A stretch of 64,000 nt of DNA from an uncultured Bacteroidales bacterium (GCA_944323805.1 CALUTW010000009.1:42275-106274), one strand, 5' to 3'. Positions 52,730-63,244 are shown, counted from the first letter of the stretch. A program made the numbers and translations. Notes: generated from the sequence alone by a model not told the origin.

Positions 52730-52759
52730 CAAATTTAGGAATGTTTCCCGTAAAAACAA
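52730..52759 (-). promoter_or_regulatory. Putative promoter of the esterase operon (TTG - 19 bp - TAAATTTG)
   Basis: On the minus strand TTG (52759-52757) and TAAATTTG (52737-52730) are spaced by 19 bases, a full -33/-7 match. The TTG overlaps the hairpin that terminates the upstream DUF4954 gene. The operator begins about 8 bases after the -7 element. Confidence 0.65.
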
Positions 52760-52790
52760 GACTCTCCGCGAAAATATTGCGAAGAGTCTT
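52758..52790 (-). terminator. Rho-independent terminator after the DUF4954 gene
   Basis: AAGACTCT (52758-52765) pairs with AGAGTCTT (52783-52790), extended by CGC/GCG after one mismatch. On the minus strand it is followed by GTTTTTACG. It ends the DUF4954 transcript just before the esterase promoter. Confidence 0.7.
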
Positions 52791-52815
52791 TGGAAGTTAT
52801 TGCAGGTCAATATGT

Positions 52816-54855
52816 TCAGATAAGGTTCTCGAGTCTGGATATGAGTTCGTCGCCGAGAGCCCGCTTCTTCTCTATATGGTCAAGCACGGCCGTGACAAAA
52901 GGATTCGTATCGAAGTCCCCCCGGACCTGACCGAAATCCTGGAGCTGGTCCTCGCGCGTCCCGTCCGCCCCGAAAGCCGTCATGAAGGACAGGGAGAATT
53001 CCTTGCGGGCATCGTCATATACCATCCTGTCGAGAGAGATGACAGCATCCTGCCATTCCCGCACTATCCGGCATATGTGCGCAGCCGTGATTTCCGAAGG
53101 GGCAATCCCGTAAAACTCCTCTATCCTGTCATAGGCCCAGCGCCACTCATAAGTATAATAGTTGGCTGCCATATCCGCAAATGCAGCGTTGATTTCCTCA
53201 AGGGATGTCACTTTCCCTGACTCTATGTCGTTCATCAGACGGTCCACCTCGCTCTTCGGGGCGATAAGTCCGGCCAGGTCCACCCACTGCCCGCTTCCGA
53301 CAGCAGTATCGGGCACAAGTCTCTCCCTTATCTGGCTGTCATCAGTAAATGTCATGCCCTCCAGACGCTTGATGATAGAGTTGCCCATGAACTTCCTGAT
53401 TCCTATGTCGTAGTACCGCAGTCCCTTTACAAGCGATGAATTCCTGATCTTGGCACTCTGGTACGAATAGTCATCCGAAGACATGCCTCCCACCCGCTGC
53501 AGCTCCTCAAGTATATGCTTGCCGTTGAACATCTTCTGTATCGTATACGGGCTCAGCAGGTTGAAATTGATATGGTCGAATTTCTCAGGGTCGGTGCGCT
53601 TGTCCCTCTTAGGCCATTTCTGGGCATCGCGTATTGTCCCTACGCTCTTGAGGTTGACACCCGGCATCAGATATGTGGTATTCTTGCTCTCAATCAGATA
53701 TGAGAACGGCAGGTCCGATGTATCGGCATGGGCAACATGTCTTCCCATCACGAGAGAGAACGGGCCGACATGTGCCGGGAACAGGATGTAGGAGTCCGAG
53801 GATGTCTTGGACCCCCTGTCGAGGATTCCATGGTGGATAGGACCGAGCTTGTACATGTGGTTGCTCTGGTTGGAGCCTGAGCCTGCGTTCATGAATGAGA
53901 ACATGCCCGCGATAAGCAGTGTCGACTTATGGTGCGTGACAGTGTACGGTCCGGCGAATATCGCACATGCCTCCCCGTTTTCCCCGTGACAGTTGCTGAA
54001 AAAGAGGGAATCGGAAGCCGAATATCCTCTTCCGAGATGACACGCCTGCCCCACGAAGCATTTCAGCAGATTCGCACCGTCATCAACGACTGCCCCGGAA
54101 GAAATGATGAAATCCCTGCAGCTGACGCTGTTGCCTATGAATACCGGGGCGGAGGCATTGCTGTCCACAGTCCCGTTGTCCAGCACGTCGCAGCCCTCGA
54201 CCCTGGCGGAATCGCCTATCCTGACATTCTTGACAGTATTGACATTCAATATCATCACATCGGAGCCGATATGTCCGACCGAAGATGTCCTTGCACAACG
54301 CCACCCGTCAACAAGAGATGCAATCGACGATATCAGGTCAGGCCTGTGCCGGTACAGGGTCATGATATATGCCTCATGTGCCGAAAGCTTCTCATGGATA
54401 GGCACTTCCCTTCCACCGGTCTCGTTCAGGACACATACTTCAACCCCGTTGCCGAAAGATGTCCTGCCTTCGACATATATCAGTCCGACATTCTTGATAT
54501 AGGTATTCTCGCCGATCTCGTAGTTGGCGATATAGTTGTGGATATTCTCTATGCAGGAATTGTCCCCGACAGAGACATTGTGCAGGGTCGCATAGCGTAC
54601 CCCTGCCTTTTTCTCTATTCCTCCGGGCAGCGAGAAGCGGCCCTCGAAATTACCGAGCCTCACAATACCGGAAAACCGGCACTGGAAAACCCTCTTCGGA
54701 TTGAACCCGTCCTTTACCCATACATTCCTCCAGTCATCGGCTATGCATGAGTTGGCCTTAAGGAAATCGGTCTCTTCATCGGTAAGGAATCTGTACGGCG
54801 CCTGCGGCACGGCAGATTCAGGTTTCAGGCAGATTGATTCGAAATTGCAGTCCAT
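52816..54855 (-). CDS. DUF4954 family protein (left-handed beta-helix, hexapeptide-repeat type)
   Basis: 679-aa protein matching DUF4954, a family widespread in Bacteroidetes and spirochaetes. The middle (about 95-300) has repeated short strands typical of left-handed beta-helix acyl/nucleotidyl-transferase relatives (SVGDNSCIENIHNYIANYEIG; TYIKNVGLIYVEGRTSFGNG), and the C-terminal third is helical. No signal peptide. Function unknown; a sugar-nucleotide or acyl-transfer role would fit the fold. It has its own promoter and terminator and no functional link to the alginate genes. Confidence 0.85.
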   Translation of the reverse strand: MDCNFESICLKPESAVPQAPYRFLTDEETDFLKANSCIADDWRNVWVKDGFNPKRVFQCRFSGIVRLGNFEGRFSLPGGIEKKAGVRYATLHNVSVGDNSCIENIHNYIANYEIGENTYIKNVGLIYVEGRTSFGNGVEVCVLNETGGREVPIHEKLSAHEAYIMTLYRHRPDLISSIASLVDGWRCARTSSVGHIGSDVMILNVNTVKNVRIGDSARVEGCDVLDNGTVDSNASAPVFIGNSVSCRDFIISSGAVVDDGANLLKCFVGQACHLGRGYSASDSLFFSNCHGENGEACAIFAGPYTVTHHKSTLLIAGMFSFMNAGSGSNQSNHMYKLGPIHHGILDRGSKTSSDSYILFPAHVGPFSLVMGRHVAHADTSDLPFSYLIESKNTTYLMPGVNLKSVGTIRDAQKWPKRDKRTDPEKFDHINFNLLSPYTIQKMFNGKHILEELQRVGGMSSDDYSYQSAKIRNSSLVKGLRYYDIGIRKFMGNSIIKRLEGMTFTDDSQIRERLVPDTAVGSGQWVDLAGLIAPKSEVDRLMNDIESGKVTSLEEINAAFADMAANYYTYEWRWAYDRIEEFYGIAPSEITAAHICRIVREWQDAVISLDRMVYDDARKEFSLSFMTAFGADGTREDQLQDFGQVRGDFDTNPFVTAVLDHIEKKRALGDELISRLENLI

Positions 54856-54880
54856 ATTCCAATTTTTCAGAAAAAACGTT

Positions 54881-54888
54881 CAAAGTTA
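54881..54888 (-). promoter_or_regulatory. Putative -7 promoter element of the DUF4954 gene
   Basis: The minus strand reads TAACTTTG, a match to TAnnTTTG, 25 bases before the start. It lies in the 38-base gap after addA. Confidence 0.5.
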
Positions 54889-54893
54889 ATAAT

Positions 54894-57800
54894 TCACAAT
54901 GACAAACCGTCATCATAAACGACTATATTTTCAGGAACATACCATAATGCCGCAGTCACTTTGCCGTACCCCATCCTCCTGTAGATATCGGCATATCCCG
55001 CAATCTGCCTCATATAGCGCCTTTCGGAATGAGGCTCGCGCTGCCCGAACTTATAGTCCACGATAAAGACATTCCCGTCGGAATTCTCCACCACGCGGTC
55101 AGGCCTGGATATGCTGCCGTCCTCATCTATCAGATCCGACTCCCGCCTTACCGACAGGCATCTTGCCGACATGCTCCCGTCAGCTCCGGGACATCCGGCG
55201 CTGTAATGTACGTTGCCATCCGCATCGGGGAACCATCCGCGGCCTGCAGCCGAGGCAATCCGCTCGGAAAGCATCCTGAAAGCCTCCTTCCCGTCTTCCT
55301 CATCCATATCCCCGGCCATTACCGATGCCTCAACAGCATCCCCGAGGTCAGCGGATGTCTCCACCCTCGACAATATCTCGTGCAGGACAATACCCTTGAG
55401 TCTCATGGACGCCCCTGCCCCGGTGCGGCCGTCAGCCGAGAAGAAATCGGACGAATCCCGGCTGAATGACAGTCTGACCTTGCCGGACTGCTTGTCATTC
55501 AACGGCCATGACGGATAGCCCGACTCAAGTGCAGGGCTTTCCGGTCTTCCCTCCGGGGCGGATTCAGGGATATCCCCGGCGGAATATGTCAATGTCCCGT
55601 CATCCCCGGATGTACGGCATAATTCAGGACATCCGGCCACCGAGCCTGCCATATGGGCGAACCGGTAAAGTATCTGGGAAAAGTCCGATACCGGCCCGGG
55701 AATGCCGTCGGCAGTGTTCTGCCTGAATTTCCCTGACGGGAGCCCGGCAATCAGATACATGCCGCGGACAGCACGGGTAAAGGCCACATATATCGTATTG
55801 ATATTGTCCACGTATTGCATCTTGAGCTCTTTCCTGTAGTCATCGGCGAACAGTGTCTGCCCGCTGCGCGAGGAAAGAGTCACATCGTAGAGACCTTCCG
55901 AGGCCCCCGAAAGCGGGGTCCCGGCAAGATCAGGCCGGCACCAGTGGCTGCCTGCCTTGAAAAGGGTTACCGTCTCCACATACGGGAATATCACATAGCG
56001 GAAATCAAGCCCTTTCGACTTGTGTATCGTCATTACCCTCAGGGAATCCCCTGCAGACGGGGAGCTGATTGCCGGGTCTGCATCCTCCCAATATCCAAGG
56101 AAGTCATGCAGGCTGTTCCCGTTGACATTGACATAGTCCTGCACCGCATCCATGAAAGACTGGATATAAAGCACTTCGCTGTCAAAGAGTCCGCTGTCGA
56201 CCTCCCTGAGACTGCGCAGCAGGGCCTCGCACAGATCCACGACAGAATGGCAGCCCTCAGGCATCTCCAAGGACAGGGACGAGGCAAGGTAACCGTTGAC
56301 GGTATCAGCCGGATTATCGGCATACGACAGCAGCGAGCAGAGTCTTCTGACCGTAACGGAAGACTTTACCCTCAGCGAATCATCAGTTATGACAGGCACA
56401 CCGTTCGCGATAAGGTAGGATGCGATATCAGCCCCGGAGGAATTGTTCCTGACCAGCACCGTCATCTCCCCGTACCCCACGCCTTTCCCGCGCAGCATGT
56501 TCACAGTCGCCAGCACCTTTTCCGCCTCAAGGTCCTTTTCACAGAACATGATCTGTACCTGGCCGTCAGGCAAAGGTCTTGACGGCAGCTTCTGCCGCAC
56601 ATCCGAATAGATATCGGCGATGCTTCGCCCGTCCGGCTCCCCGTACTGTGTGTCGAGCATTCCGGCAACAACAGGGAAGAACGCATTGTTGAATGCCACT
56701 ATATTCCGGGAACTCCTGTAATTGGTGTCCAGGGTCATTTCCTCCGCCTCCGGGAACTCCTCCTTTACCTCGGCATCCAGCATGTTCCAGTCAGAGCCTC
56801 TCCATCTGTAGATGTTCTGCTTGACATCCCCGACAATCAGACTGTCGAAGCCCTGTGATTCACTGTTCCTGAGCAGGGGCCTGAAATTGTCCCACTGTAT
56901 CCGGGACGTGTCCTGGAACTCGTCAAGAAGGAAATTCTCATACCTGACACCCGTCTTTTCATATATGAAAGGGGCATCTGACCCGTCTATTATATCCTTC
57001 AGTATCGTATTGGAGTCATCTATGCTGAGGACATTCTTCTCTTTCATCAGGGCATTGAATTCCCTGTACAGGTCAGCCGCAATGCCGAGCCCGTACAGCT
57101 GGTCGTCAAGGATAAGGGCAGTCCTGTATACCTTGAACTCATCCCCGAAAAGCCTGCAGAAGTCAGTGAGCGGAGCCTCAATCAGGGGATATACCTTCGG
57201 AAGCATGGTCTTCGCCCTTGACTTCGGGAACCATTGCCCGTAATCGGCAGCCTTGGACAGGAAGCTGTCGGAAGGACTCTCGATAATGTCCCCGCTGCCG
57301 GCAGAATAATACGGACGGAGGGCCTTCATGAAGCCTCTGTTGAAATCCTCCGGAGCTACACCGGCATCTTCAATCATTGACAGAAGCTGCCCTGCCAGGT
57401 CCCTGACGGAATCCGTAAAGGCTTTTATGGTCTTCCTGCATGCCGACCGTATGGCGGAAAGGTTCTCCCTTGAATAGACCTTCTTCTCATCGATACCGAA
57501 TTTCTCCACCAGAGCCCTGTGCTCATCGGACTTAAGGCGTCCCGCAATCCCGGAAAGGGATGACTCGAGATTGTACCTTCCTCCCTGCTCTATCTGTTCG
57601 ATAACACTGTCTGTCAACCACCTCAACAATACCGGATTCTCCTCCGTAAGGGCATCGAGCACCCTGTCCACACTCTCTGTCACAAGAGAATTCTTGTCAA
57701 GCTCCACCTTGTAGGAGGCGAACTGGCCTATCTCGCGGGAAAACGCCTTAAGTGTCTGCTGGAAGAACCTGTCTATGGTGCTTACCGCAAATGCACTGTA

Positions 57801-58169
57801 GTCATGCAGGATATTGCACAGCATGTCCTGTGCGCTGTCCGCAAGGGATTCAAGTGTTATCTTCTGTCCGGGCTTTCCAGGGAGTTCCCAGACAATGTCC
57901 TTCTCTTCCATTCCCCCTGCCGGACTCCCGTCAGCATCGTACTCCGGCATGAAGTAGCGGATATATCCTGACTTTTCCGGCTCTGTCGCCAGGATGAACA
58001 GCTCCTTCATAATCCTGGTCTTCATCTCGTCAGTCGCCTTGTTGGTAAAGGTCACGGCAAGGATATGACGGTATGCATACCTGTCCTGCTTCCTGAACAG
58101 CAACGTGATGTATTTCCTTGCAAGGGTAAATGTCTTTCCCGAGCCGGCAGAAGCCTTTACTATCTCCAT
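54894..58169 (-). CDS. addA: AddA-like UvrD-type helicase/nuclease
   Basis: 1091-aa superfamily-1A helicase with a C-terminal RecB-family nuclease. Walker A VKASAGSGKTFTLA at the N-terminus; motif Ia AVTFTNKATDEMKTRI; motif II in FLLDEFQDTSRIQWDNF; GDVKQNIYRWRGSDWNML; motif V/VI around MTIHKSKGLDF and YVAFTRAVRGMY. The nuclease core is seen in VFIVDYKFGQ near the C-terminus. With the AddB-like partner upstream (20-base gap) it forms the double-strand-break resection complex of Bacteroidetes. Confidence 0.92.
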   Translation of the reverse strand: MEIVKASAGSGKTFTLARKYITLLFRKQDRYAYRHILAVTFTNKATDEMKTRIMKELFILATEPEKSGYIRYFMPEYDADGSPAGGMEEKDIVWELPGKPGQKITLESLADSAQDMLCNILHDYSAFAVSTIDRFFQQTLKAFSREIGQFASYKVELDKNSLVTESVDRVLDALTEENPVLLRWLTDSVIEQIEQGGRYNLESSLSGIAGRLKSDEHRALVEKFGIDEKKVYSRENLSAIRSACRKTIKAFTDSVRDLAGQLLSMIEDAGVAPEDFNRGFMKALRPYYSAGSGDIIESPSDSFLSKAADYGQWFPKSRAKTMLPKVYPLIEAPLTDFCRLFGDEFKVYRTALILDDQLYGLGIAADLYREFNALMKEKNVLSIDDSNTILKDIIDGSDAPFIYEKTGVRYENFLLDEFQDTSRIQWDNFRPLLRNSESQGFDSLIVGDVKQNIYRWRGSDWNMLDAEVKEEFPEAEEMTLDTNYRSSRNIVAFNNAFFPVVAGMLDTQYGEPDGRSIADIYSDVRQKLPSRPLPDGQVQIMFCEKDLEAEKVLATVNMLRGKGVGYGEMTVLVRNNSSGADIASYLIANGVPVITDDSLRVKSSVTVRRLCSLLSYADNPADTVNGYLASSLSLEMPEGCHSVVDLCEALLRSLREVDSGLFDSEVLYIQSFMDAVQDYVNVNGNSLHDFLGYWEDADPAISSPSAGDSLRVMTIHKSKGLDFRYVIFPYVETVTLFKAGSHWCRPDLAGTPLSGASEGLYDVTLSSRSGQTLFADDYRKELKMQYVDNINTIYVAFTRAVRGMYLIAGLPSGKFRQNTADGIPGPVSDFSQILYRFAHMAGSVAGCPELCRTSGDDGTLTYSAGDIPESAPEGRPESPALESGYPSWPLNDKQSGKVRLSFSRDSSDFFSADGRTGAGASMRLKGIVLHEILSRVETSADLGDAVEASVMAGDMDEEDGKEAFRMLSERIASAAGRGWFPDADGNVHYSAGCPGADGSMSARCLSVRRESDLIDEDGSISRPDRVVENSDGNVFIVDYKFGQREPHSERRYMRQIAGYADIYRRMGYGKVTAALWYVPENIVVYDDGLSL

Positions 58170-58189
58170 ATCATTCTCCGGTTATACAG

Positions 58190-61183
58190 TTAACGCCCGC
58201 ATATCATCCTGAAATCGCATCTTGCACATACATCCAGGTCATCAGTACGTCTGAACGGGACCCCGGTATCCGCAATCTCCGAGAGAATCCCGGAAAGCGC
58301 CTCCTTCATCTTCTCCATGAATGCCTTCCCGACAGCAGCCTCGGCGGGAACGTCATTGAAAAGCCTCGCCGTAGAGTAGACAGCATTGGCAAGATGCCCG
58401 TCAGCCGCATGTCCCATATTTTCGAGCAGAAGGTCATAGATGAACAGCTGGAATGCAATCTTCGGCTTCTGGAAATAAGGCACATCCCCGAAAAGCTTCT
58501 CCAGCATCATATCGCAGTCGTCATCAGTGATCATCATGTCCTCGGGCAGGACCTTTCCGGTCTTGTAGTCCACCACACGGACCTTTCCCGGGGCGAAACT
58601 GTCGATCCTGTCCACTATTCCCTTTATGCTGAATCCTTCAAAGCGGCATCCGAGCCTCTCCTCGAGCCCGAGTATCGTGAAATGGCCGGCATGGCTGTCT
58701 TCAAGGGCTTCAAGGTCCCGGTCTATTGTCCTCATGACATACCTGACAATGACATCCTCTATGACGAGATTGCGCCCCGTTACCTCCGAAGACCGGAGCT
58801 CCTCCATTATCAGGCTCCTTACCTTAACCTTGACATCATTCTCCCTGGACTTCCATGACCGGAGATAGTCCTCTGTCACAGTAATGGATTTCCTGCCGAA
58901 GATGCAAGACTCCGGCCCGGCACCGGGCATCATTGCATCCTCTCCGGAATACAATGACTGCATCGCCTTGTGGAACACGTTCCCGATCATCGGCGCATCC
59001 AGGGACTCCGCGACTTCCGTCTCCGCTTTCAGATGCCTGACAGACTGGTAGTAGAATCTGGCAGGGCATGCCATGTAGCTCTCGATGGAACTTGCAGACA
59101 ATGCCGACGACCGTATCTCATCGACATCCTCCTGTGTCTTGGGAATATCCGTCCCGGCACATGAGGCCCTGACAGGAATGTCTGGCACATAGCGGGCGAC
59201 AGACAGCCTGAAATGGTATTCCAGCTGTCTGATATACCGGCTTTCCTCCCCTGACTTAAGCCCCTCGGTACGGGAATCATACAGCATCCACACATTCTCC
59301 GCCCTTGTTATCATCCTGTAGAAATAATATGCCCATACGGCATCCTGATACTCGTATGTAGGCAGTCCGAATCCCCTCCTCAGCTCCGGAGGGATGAAAG
59401 ACGAGCTCACACTCCTGCGGGGGAAGACACCCTCATTGGCAGACAGTATGATTACATTCCTGAAGTCAAGAGCCCTCGTCTCGAGCGGGCCCATGATCTG
59501 CAGCCCTTTCAGCGGCTCTCCCCTGAACGGTACCGACACCCCGGAAAGCAGATGCTCGAGAATCCTCAGATATGTCATCGGCTGCACCTCCGGCGCTATT
59601 GCCTTGAGCCTGTTCACGCAGCGGTAATACTCCTTGGCGAAATCGAGCTCGACAAGCATCTCCTCGTCTCCGGCAAGCCTGGCCCCTATATGGCTTATGA
59701 CATCCAGCTGATATGTCGCCAATGCCTCTATCTGGCTGCGGTCAGCAAGCTTTGCGTCATGTACGACAGGCCTGAAGATGAGCCTGAACAGCTCAGTGGC
59801 CCGGAGGTCCTCCACCGGGATATACAGCTTGGCGGCAGCCTTCACGGCCTTTGCCGCGAGCTTGTCTTCGTCATCCATGACTTTCTTCAGGATACCGCTG
59901 GAAAAAAGGCTCCATACCTGCCTGTAATAGAAACTGCATCCGCTCCCGCTGCCACGGGAATGCAGCTGCATCGCGGATATTGTCGACATCATCGCATAGA
60001 ACCCGCTCCCCGAGACAGGATATCCCATGGTCACATTGATATCCCGGATTTCAGGCGGGACAGTATTCAGAAGAGGCAGAAGAAGTGTCTCGTCAGGCAA
60101 TACTATGGCACAGCCTGCTCCGTCAAGACTGCCGGTCGCGGCCATGTCCCCTCCGGCCTGGGTATCCGCTATCTCCTTCAGGATATGCGGCACCTGCTTT
60201 ACCTGGCCTGTCGACGACGGCACGCTTATCACTCTTATCTCCGGCCGGCCCGTCCCTTCCGGGTCCCAGCCGTATTTCTGCGGGAACTCCTTCACATTAT
60301 CCTTCATGAACCATGAGGAACGGTTGCGGCTGTCACGTATCATCTCTCCCGAATAGTCCCAGCAGAATTCGGCCAGTCCGCGGTCACGCATCAGCCTCAT
60401 CACTGTCTTCTCGCATTCGTTCAGGGCATTCAGCCCGACAAAGACGAATTTCCCCGTCCCCTTGAATACCCTTGCAAGTACATCGGGCAGCTCCTCACTG
60501 ACCGCGCCTCCGGCATCCGGAGCATTCCCTCTGGCGGAGCCTTTCCCGCACATCTCCTCTGCAATCCGCCTGTACACCATCCCCTCATATGCCATCCCCT
60601 TGGACCTCAGGACAGCATTATAGGACTGATACAGAGGGTACAGGATATTCCATATCATCAGGAACCTCGCCTTCACATCAGGATTGTCCGACCCGAGGTC
60701 GACAGTCAGCCTGCCGCTGCGGTCATTGAAATGCCGCACAAAACCCTCGACCGCCTGTCTCTGCCTGTCGGTAAGATATGTGAACGTATCCTGCAGGGCC
60801 TTGTAGTCCGACACATTGGTAAAGAGCTGCTTCGGATTGACAAGGTACTTGTCCGTGTCATTGAAGTCCCCGAGTATGATATCCCCCCAGAAGATGAATT
60901 CGTCCAGGGGCTCGGCCTTGGGATTCAGCTCCCTGTAGCAGGCATACAGCTCCAGGAGCAGGGTAACGCGGTCCGATACGGATACACCGCACACCCTGTA
61001 GAAAAAATCGTTGACTGTCGTCAGCTCAGGCGCGATGACCGGGGCTCCGGCAGCCTTTACCTCGTCCGAAAGGTGCTTCCTGAAGAACACCATTGAACGC
61101 CTGTTCGGGAATATGAAGCATGTACCGGATATGCCGCCTTCGGCAAGATATCTCCCGGCGACCTGTCTTAGAAAAGGAGTCAT
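58190..61183 (-). CDS. addB: AddB-like PD-(D/E)XK nuclease subunit
   Basis: 997-aa partner of AddA. An inactivated helicase-like region occupies the N-terminal two thirds (FIFPNRRSMVFFRKHL in place of a Walker A). The C-terminal PD-(D/E)XK nuclease has ESYMACPARFYYQ, GIVDRIDSF and VRVVDYKTGKVLP. The last residues VCARCDFRMICG, together with the CPARF cysteine, give a four-Cys iron-sulfur set like AddB. It starts 5 bases after the SLC13 transporter gene and precedes addA. Confidence 0.88.
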   Translation of the reverse strand: MTPFLRQVAGRYLAEGGISGTCFIFPNRRSMVFFRKHLSDEVKAAGAPVIAPELTTVNDFFYRVCGVSVSDRVTLLLELYACYRELNPKAEPLDEFIFWGDIILGDFNDTDKYLVNPKQLFTNVSDYKALQDTFTYLTDRQRQAVEGFVRHFNDRSGRLTVDLGSDNPDVKARFLMIWNILYPLYQSYNAVLRSKGMAYEGMVYRRIAEEMCGKGSARGNAPDAGGAVSEELPDVLARVFKGTGKFVFVGLNALNECEKTVMRLMRDRGLAEFCWDYSGEMIRDSRNRSSWFMKDNVKEFPQKYGWDPEGTGRPEIRVISVPSSTGQVKQVPHILKEIADTQAGGDMAATGSLDGAGCAIVLPDETLLLPLLNTVPPEIRDINVTMGYPVSGSGFYAMMSTISAMQLHSRGSGSGCSFYYRQVWSLFSSGILKKVMDDEDKLAAKAVKAAAKLYIPVEDLRATELFRLIFRPVVHDAKLADRSQIEALATYQLDVISHIGARLAGDEEMLVELDFAKEYYRCVNRLKAIAPEVQPMTYLRILEHLLSGVSVPFRGEPLKGLQIMGPLETRALDFRNVIILSANEGVFPRRSVSSSFIPPELRRGFGLPTYEYQDAVWAYYFYRMITRAENVWMLYDSRTEGLKSGEESRYIRQLEYHFRLSVARYVPDIPVRASCAGTDIPKTQEDVDEIRSSALSASSIESYMACPARFYYQSVRHLKAETEVAESLDAPMIGNVFHKAMQSLYSGEDAMMPGAGPESCIFGRKSITVTEDYLRSWKSRENDVKVKVRSLIMEELRSSEVTGRNLVIEDVIVRYVMRTIDRDLEALEDSHAGHFTILGLEERLGCRFEGFSIKGIVDRIDSFAPGKVRVVDYKTGKVLPEDMMITDDDCDMMLEKLFGDVPYFQKPKIAFQLFIYDLLLENMGHAADGHLANAVYSTARLFNDVPAEAAVGKAFMEKMKEALSGILSEIADTGVPFRRTDDLDVCARCDFRMICGR

Positions 61184-61188
61184 GGCTG

Positions 61189-63048
61189 TCAGAACGGGAA
61201 AAGCAGAGGCAGCACCACTATCATCACAATACCCATGATGATCTGGAGCGGAAGGCCCACCTTGATATAATCCATGAACGTATACTGCCCGGCCGGCATG
61301 ACCAGGGCATTAGGAGGGGTCGAGAACGGGGAGGCAAAGCACATGCTGGCGGCCACCGTCACTGCAAAAAGGAACGGGACAGGGCTTACGCCGAGCTGTA
61401 TGGCACTCTGCAGGGCGATTGGAGCCATCAGCACCGCCGTAACGGTATTGCTGATGAACATTGTCATGAGAGATGCGGTAAAATATATCCCGGCAAGCAG
61501 TGCGACAGGGCCGAAGTTCCCGAGCCCGCTCACAAGGGCGCCCGAGATATACCCCGACACCCCGGTCTTCTCAAGGGCGAGCGACATCGGCAGCATGGCC
61601 GCAAACAGTACTATCGTCTCCCAGTTGATTGTCTTGTACGCCGCCTCGACATTGCGGAAGCAGCCTGTAAGTACCATCAGGAGCCCTGCAATCATCACAG
61701 CCGTCACAGGGGCGACAGGGATGAAATCGAAGACCATCATTACCACCATCAGTATCATGATGACCGCAGCGACGGGGGCCTTGTAGTCGAGTGTGACCTT
61801 GGCTGCCTCCGCAAGCGGCTGTCCGAGCACGACCCAGTCAGTATCCTCCCGGCTCAGACGCGCTATATCCTGCCATGCCCCCTGCACAAGAAGCACATCC
61901 CCGCTATGCATCCTGGCATCTCCGAGCTCATGAAGTATGTATTCCTGCTTACGGCGTATCCCGAGCACATTCACATTGAACTTATCCCGGAAACCGGCCT
62001 CCTTTATCGTCTGGTTTACCATATTCGACGACGGCATAAGCACAATCTCCGCAATACCTATGTCATAGAACGCAAGCGTCCCGCCTCCTGCTGAAGCCTC
62101 CTCGGATGTATGCCCGTCGAGCATCTCCATCCCATAGTCCTCCGCAAAACGGCTGACGACATCCACATCCCCCGTGACATACAGGACATCTCCCGCCCTG
62201 ACCACGGTATCCGGAGACGCCAGCTTCTGTGTCACTGTCTTGAGGAACCGGTGCTGCGCCGTCTCCCCCCTGCGCACCTCCAGAATATTGATCCCGTACT
62301 TGCGCCTCAGGTCAAGTTCCAGCACTGTATCCCCCACCGCAGACGACCCGTCGGCAGCCCTCAGTCTGAACAGATTGTCGGACAGGCTGTATTCCTCGAC
62401 AAGCTGGCTCAGGGACTTGCCCGCCCCTGCCCTTTCATTCCTCTTCTCCTTTTTCGACAGGAATATCCTGGACAGCGGCAGCAGGACCAGAATCCCCGTT
62501 GCAAGGCAGACCAGGCCGACAGGGAGGAAAGAGAAGAACGAAAGCGGTTCATATCCCGCTCCCGTAAGGGTATCCTGTATCACAAGGTTCGGCGGCGTAC
62601 CGATAAGGGTCATCATACCGCCCATGCTGCTGGCGAATGCAAGCGGCATCAGAAGCCTGCCCGGACTCATGCCCGCATTATGGGCAAGGCTCACGACTAT
62701 CGGAAGCATGAGCGCTACCGTACCGGTGTTGCTGACAAAGGCTCCTATGCCTCCGGTCACAAGCATCACAAGCAGGAAAAGCTTCAGCTCGCTCTTCCCT
62801 GCCAGCTTAAGTATCCTAGAGCTTATCATCTTGGCAAGCCCGGTCTGGAAAATCGCCCCTCCAACCACGAAGAGGCCTATCATCATTATTACCACCTGGT
62901 TCGAGAATCCAGACAGAGCCTCCTCTGGGGTCAGGATCTGGAACACAAGCAAGGCTATGAGGGCACACAGGGCCACAATATCTGAACGGAACTTGCCAGA
63001 TACAAAGAATGCCGCAGATACGACAAGTATTATAAGGGTAATCAGCAT
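61189..63048 (-). CDS. SLC13/DASS-family permease with two RCK_C (TrkA-C) domains
   Basis: 619-aa inner-membrane transporter. The N-terminal half has helices and the re-entrant signatures VSNTGTVALMLPIV and LIGTPPNLVIQDTL, repeated at the C-terminus as ISNTVTAVLMAPIAL and ASPFSTPPNALVMPAG, as in the Na+/dicarboxylate-sulfate family. Between them (about 215-380) lie two RCK_C domains (DTVLELDLRRKYGINILEVRRG; NQTIKEAGFRDKFNVNVLGIRRK). Likely carries an anion such as sulfate or a dicarboxylate; specificity unknown. It leads a unit with addB and addA. Confidence 0.9.
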   Translation of the reverse strand: MLITLIILVVSAAFFVSGKFRSDIVALCALIALLVFQILTPEEALSGFSNQVVIMMIGLFVVGGAIFQTGLAKMISSRILKLAGKSELKLFLLVMLVTGGIGAFVSNTGTVALMLPIVVSLAHNAGMSPGRLLMPLAFASSMGGMMTLIGTPPNLVIQDTLTGAGYEPLSFFSFLPVGLVCLATGILVLLPLSRIFLSKKEKRNERAGAGKSLSQLVEEYSLSDNLFRLRAADGSSAVGDTVLELDLRRKYGINILEVRRGETAQHRFLKTVTQKLASPDTVVRAGDVLYVTGDVDVVSRFAEDYGMEMLDGHTSEEASAGGGTLAFYDIGIAEIVLMPSSNMVNQTIKEAGFRDKFNVNVLGIRRKQEYILHELGDARMHSGDVLLVQGAWQDIARLSREDTDWVVLGQPLAEAAKVTLDYKAPVAAVIMILMVVMMVFDFIPVAPVTAVMIAGLLMVLTGCFRNVEAAYKTINWETIVLFAAMLPMSLALEKTGVSGYISGALVSGLGNFGPVALLAGIYFTASLMTMFISNTVTAVLMAPIALQSAIQLGVSPVPFLFAVTVAASMCFASPFSTPPNALVMPAGQYTFMDYIKVGLPLQIIMGIVMIVVLPLLFPF

Positions 63049-63096
63049 ATTTCGGAAATTGCCCGTAAATATAAGAAATATTTCCCTCGGATTATA

Positions 63097-63127
63097 TTTG
63101 CATATTTATGGAATTTCACTACCTTTG
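63097..63127 (+). promoter_or_regulatory. Putative rubrerythrin promoter (TTTG - 19 bp - TACCTTTG)
   Basis: TTTG (63097-63100) and TACCTTTG (63120-63127) are spaced by 19 bases, the clearest -33/-7 pair in the window. The predicted leader is about 110 bases before the ATG at 63245. Confidence 0.75.
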
Positions 63128-63244
63128 CATTGGACTTATTTTGAATAATTCAAATTTAACCCATCTGTATGGCCCGGGGACAACGCAGGATGCGGCAAGC
63201 CGGGGATGCAGAAGAACCATTAATAATTAAAAGGACATTAAATC

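Noticed and set aside
61120..63148. Several plus-strand open frames (about 290-324 codons) opposite the SLC13 permease
   Set aside because: Arg/His-rich translations characteristic of antisense of GC-rich membrane protein genes.
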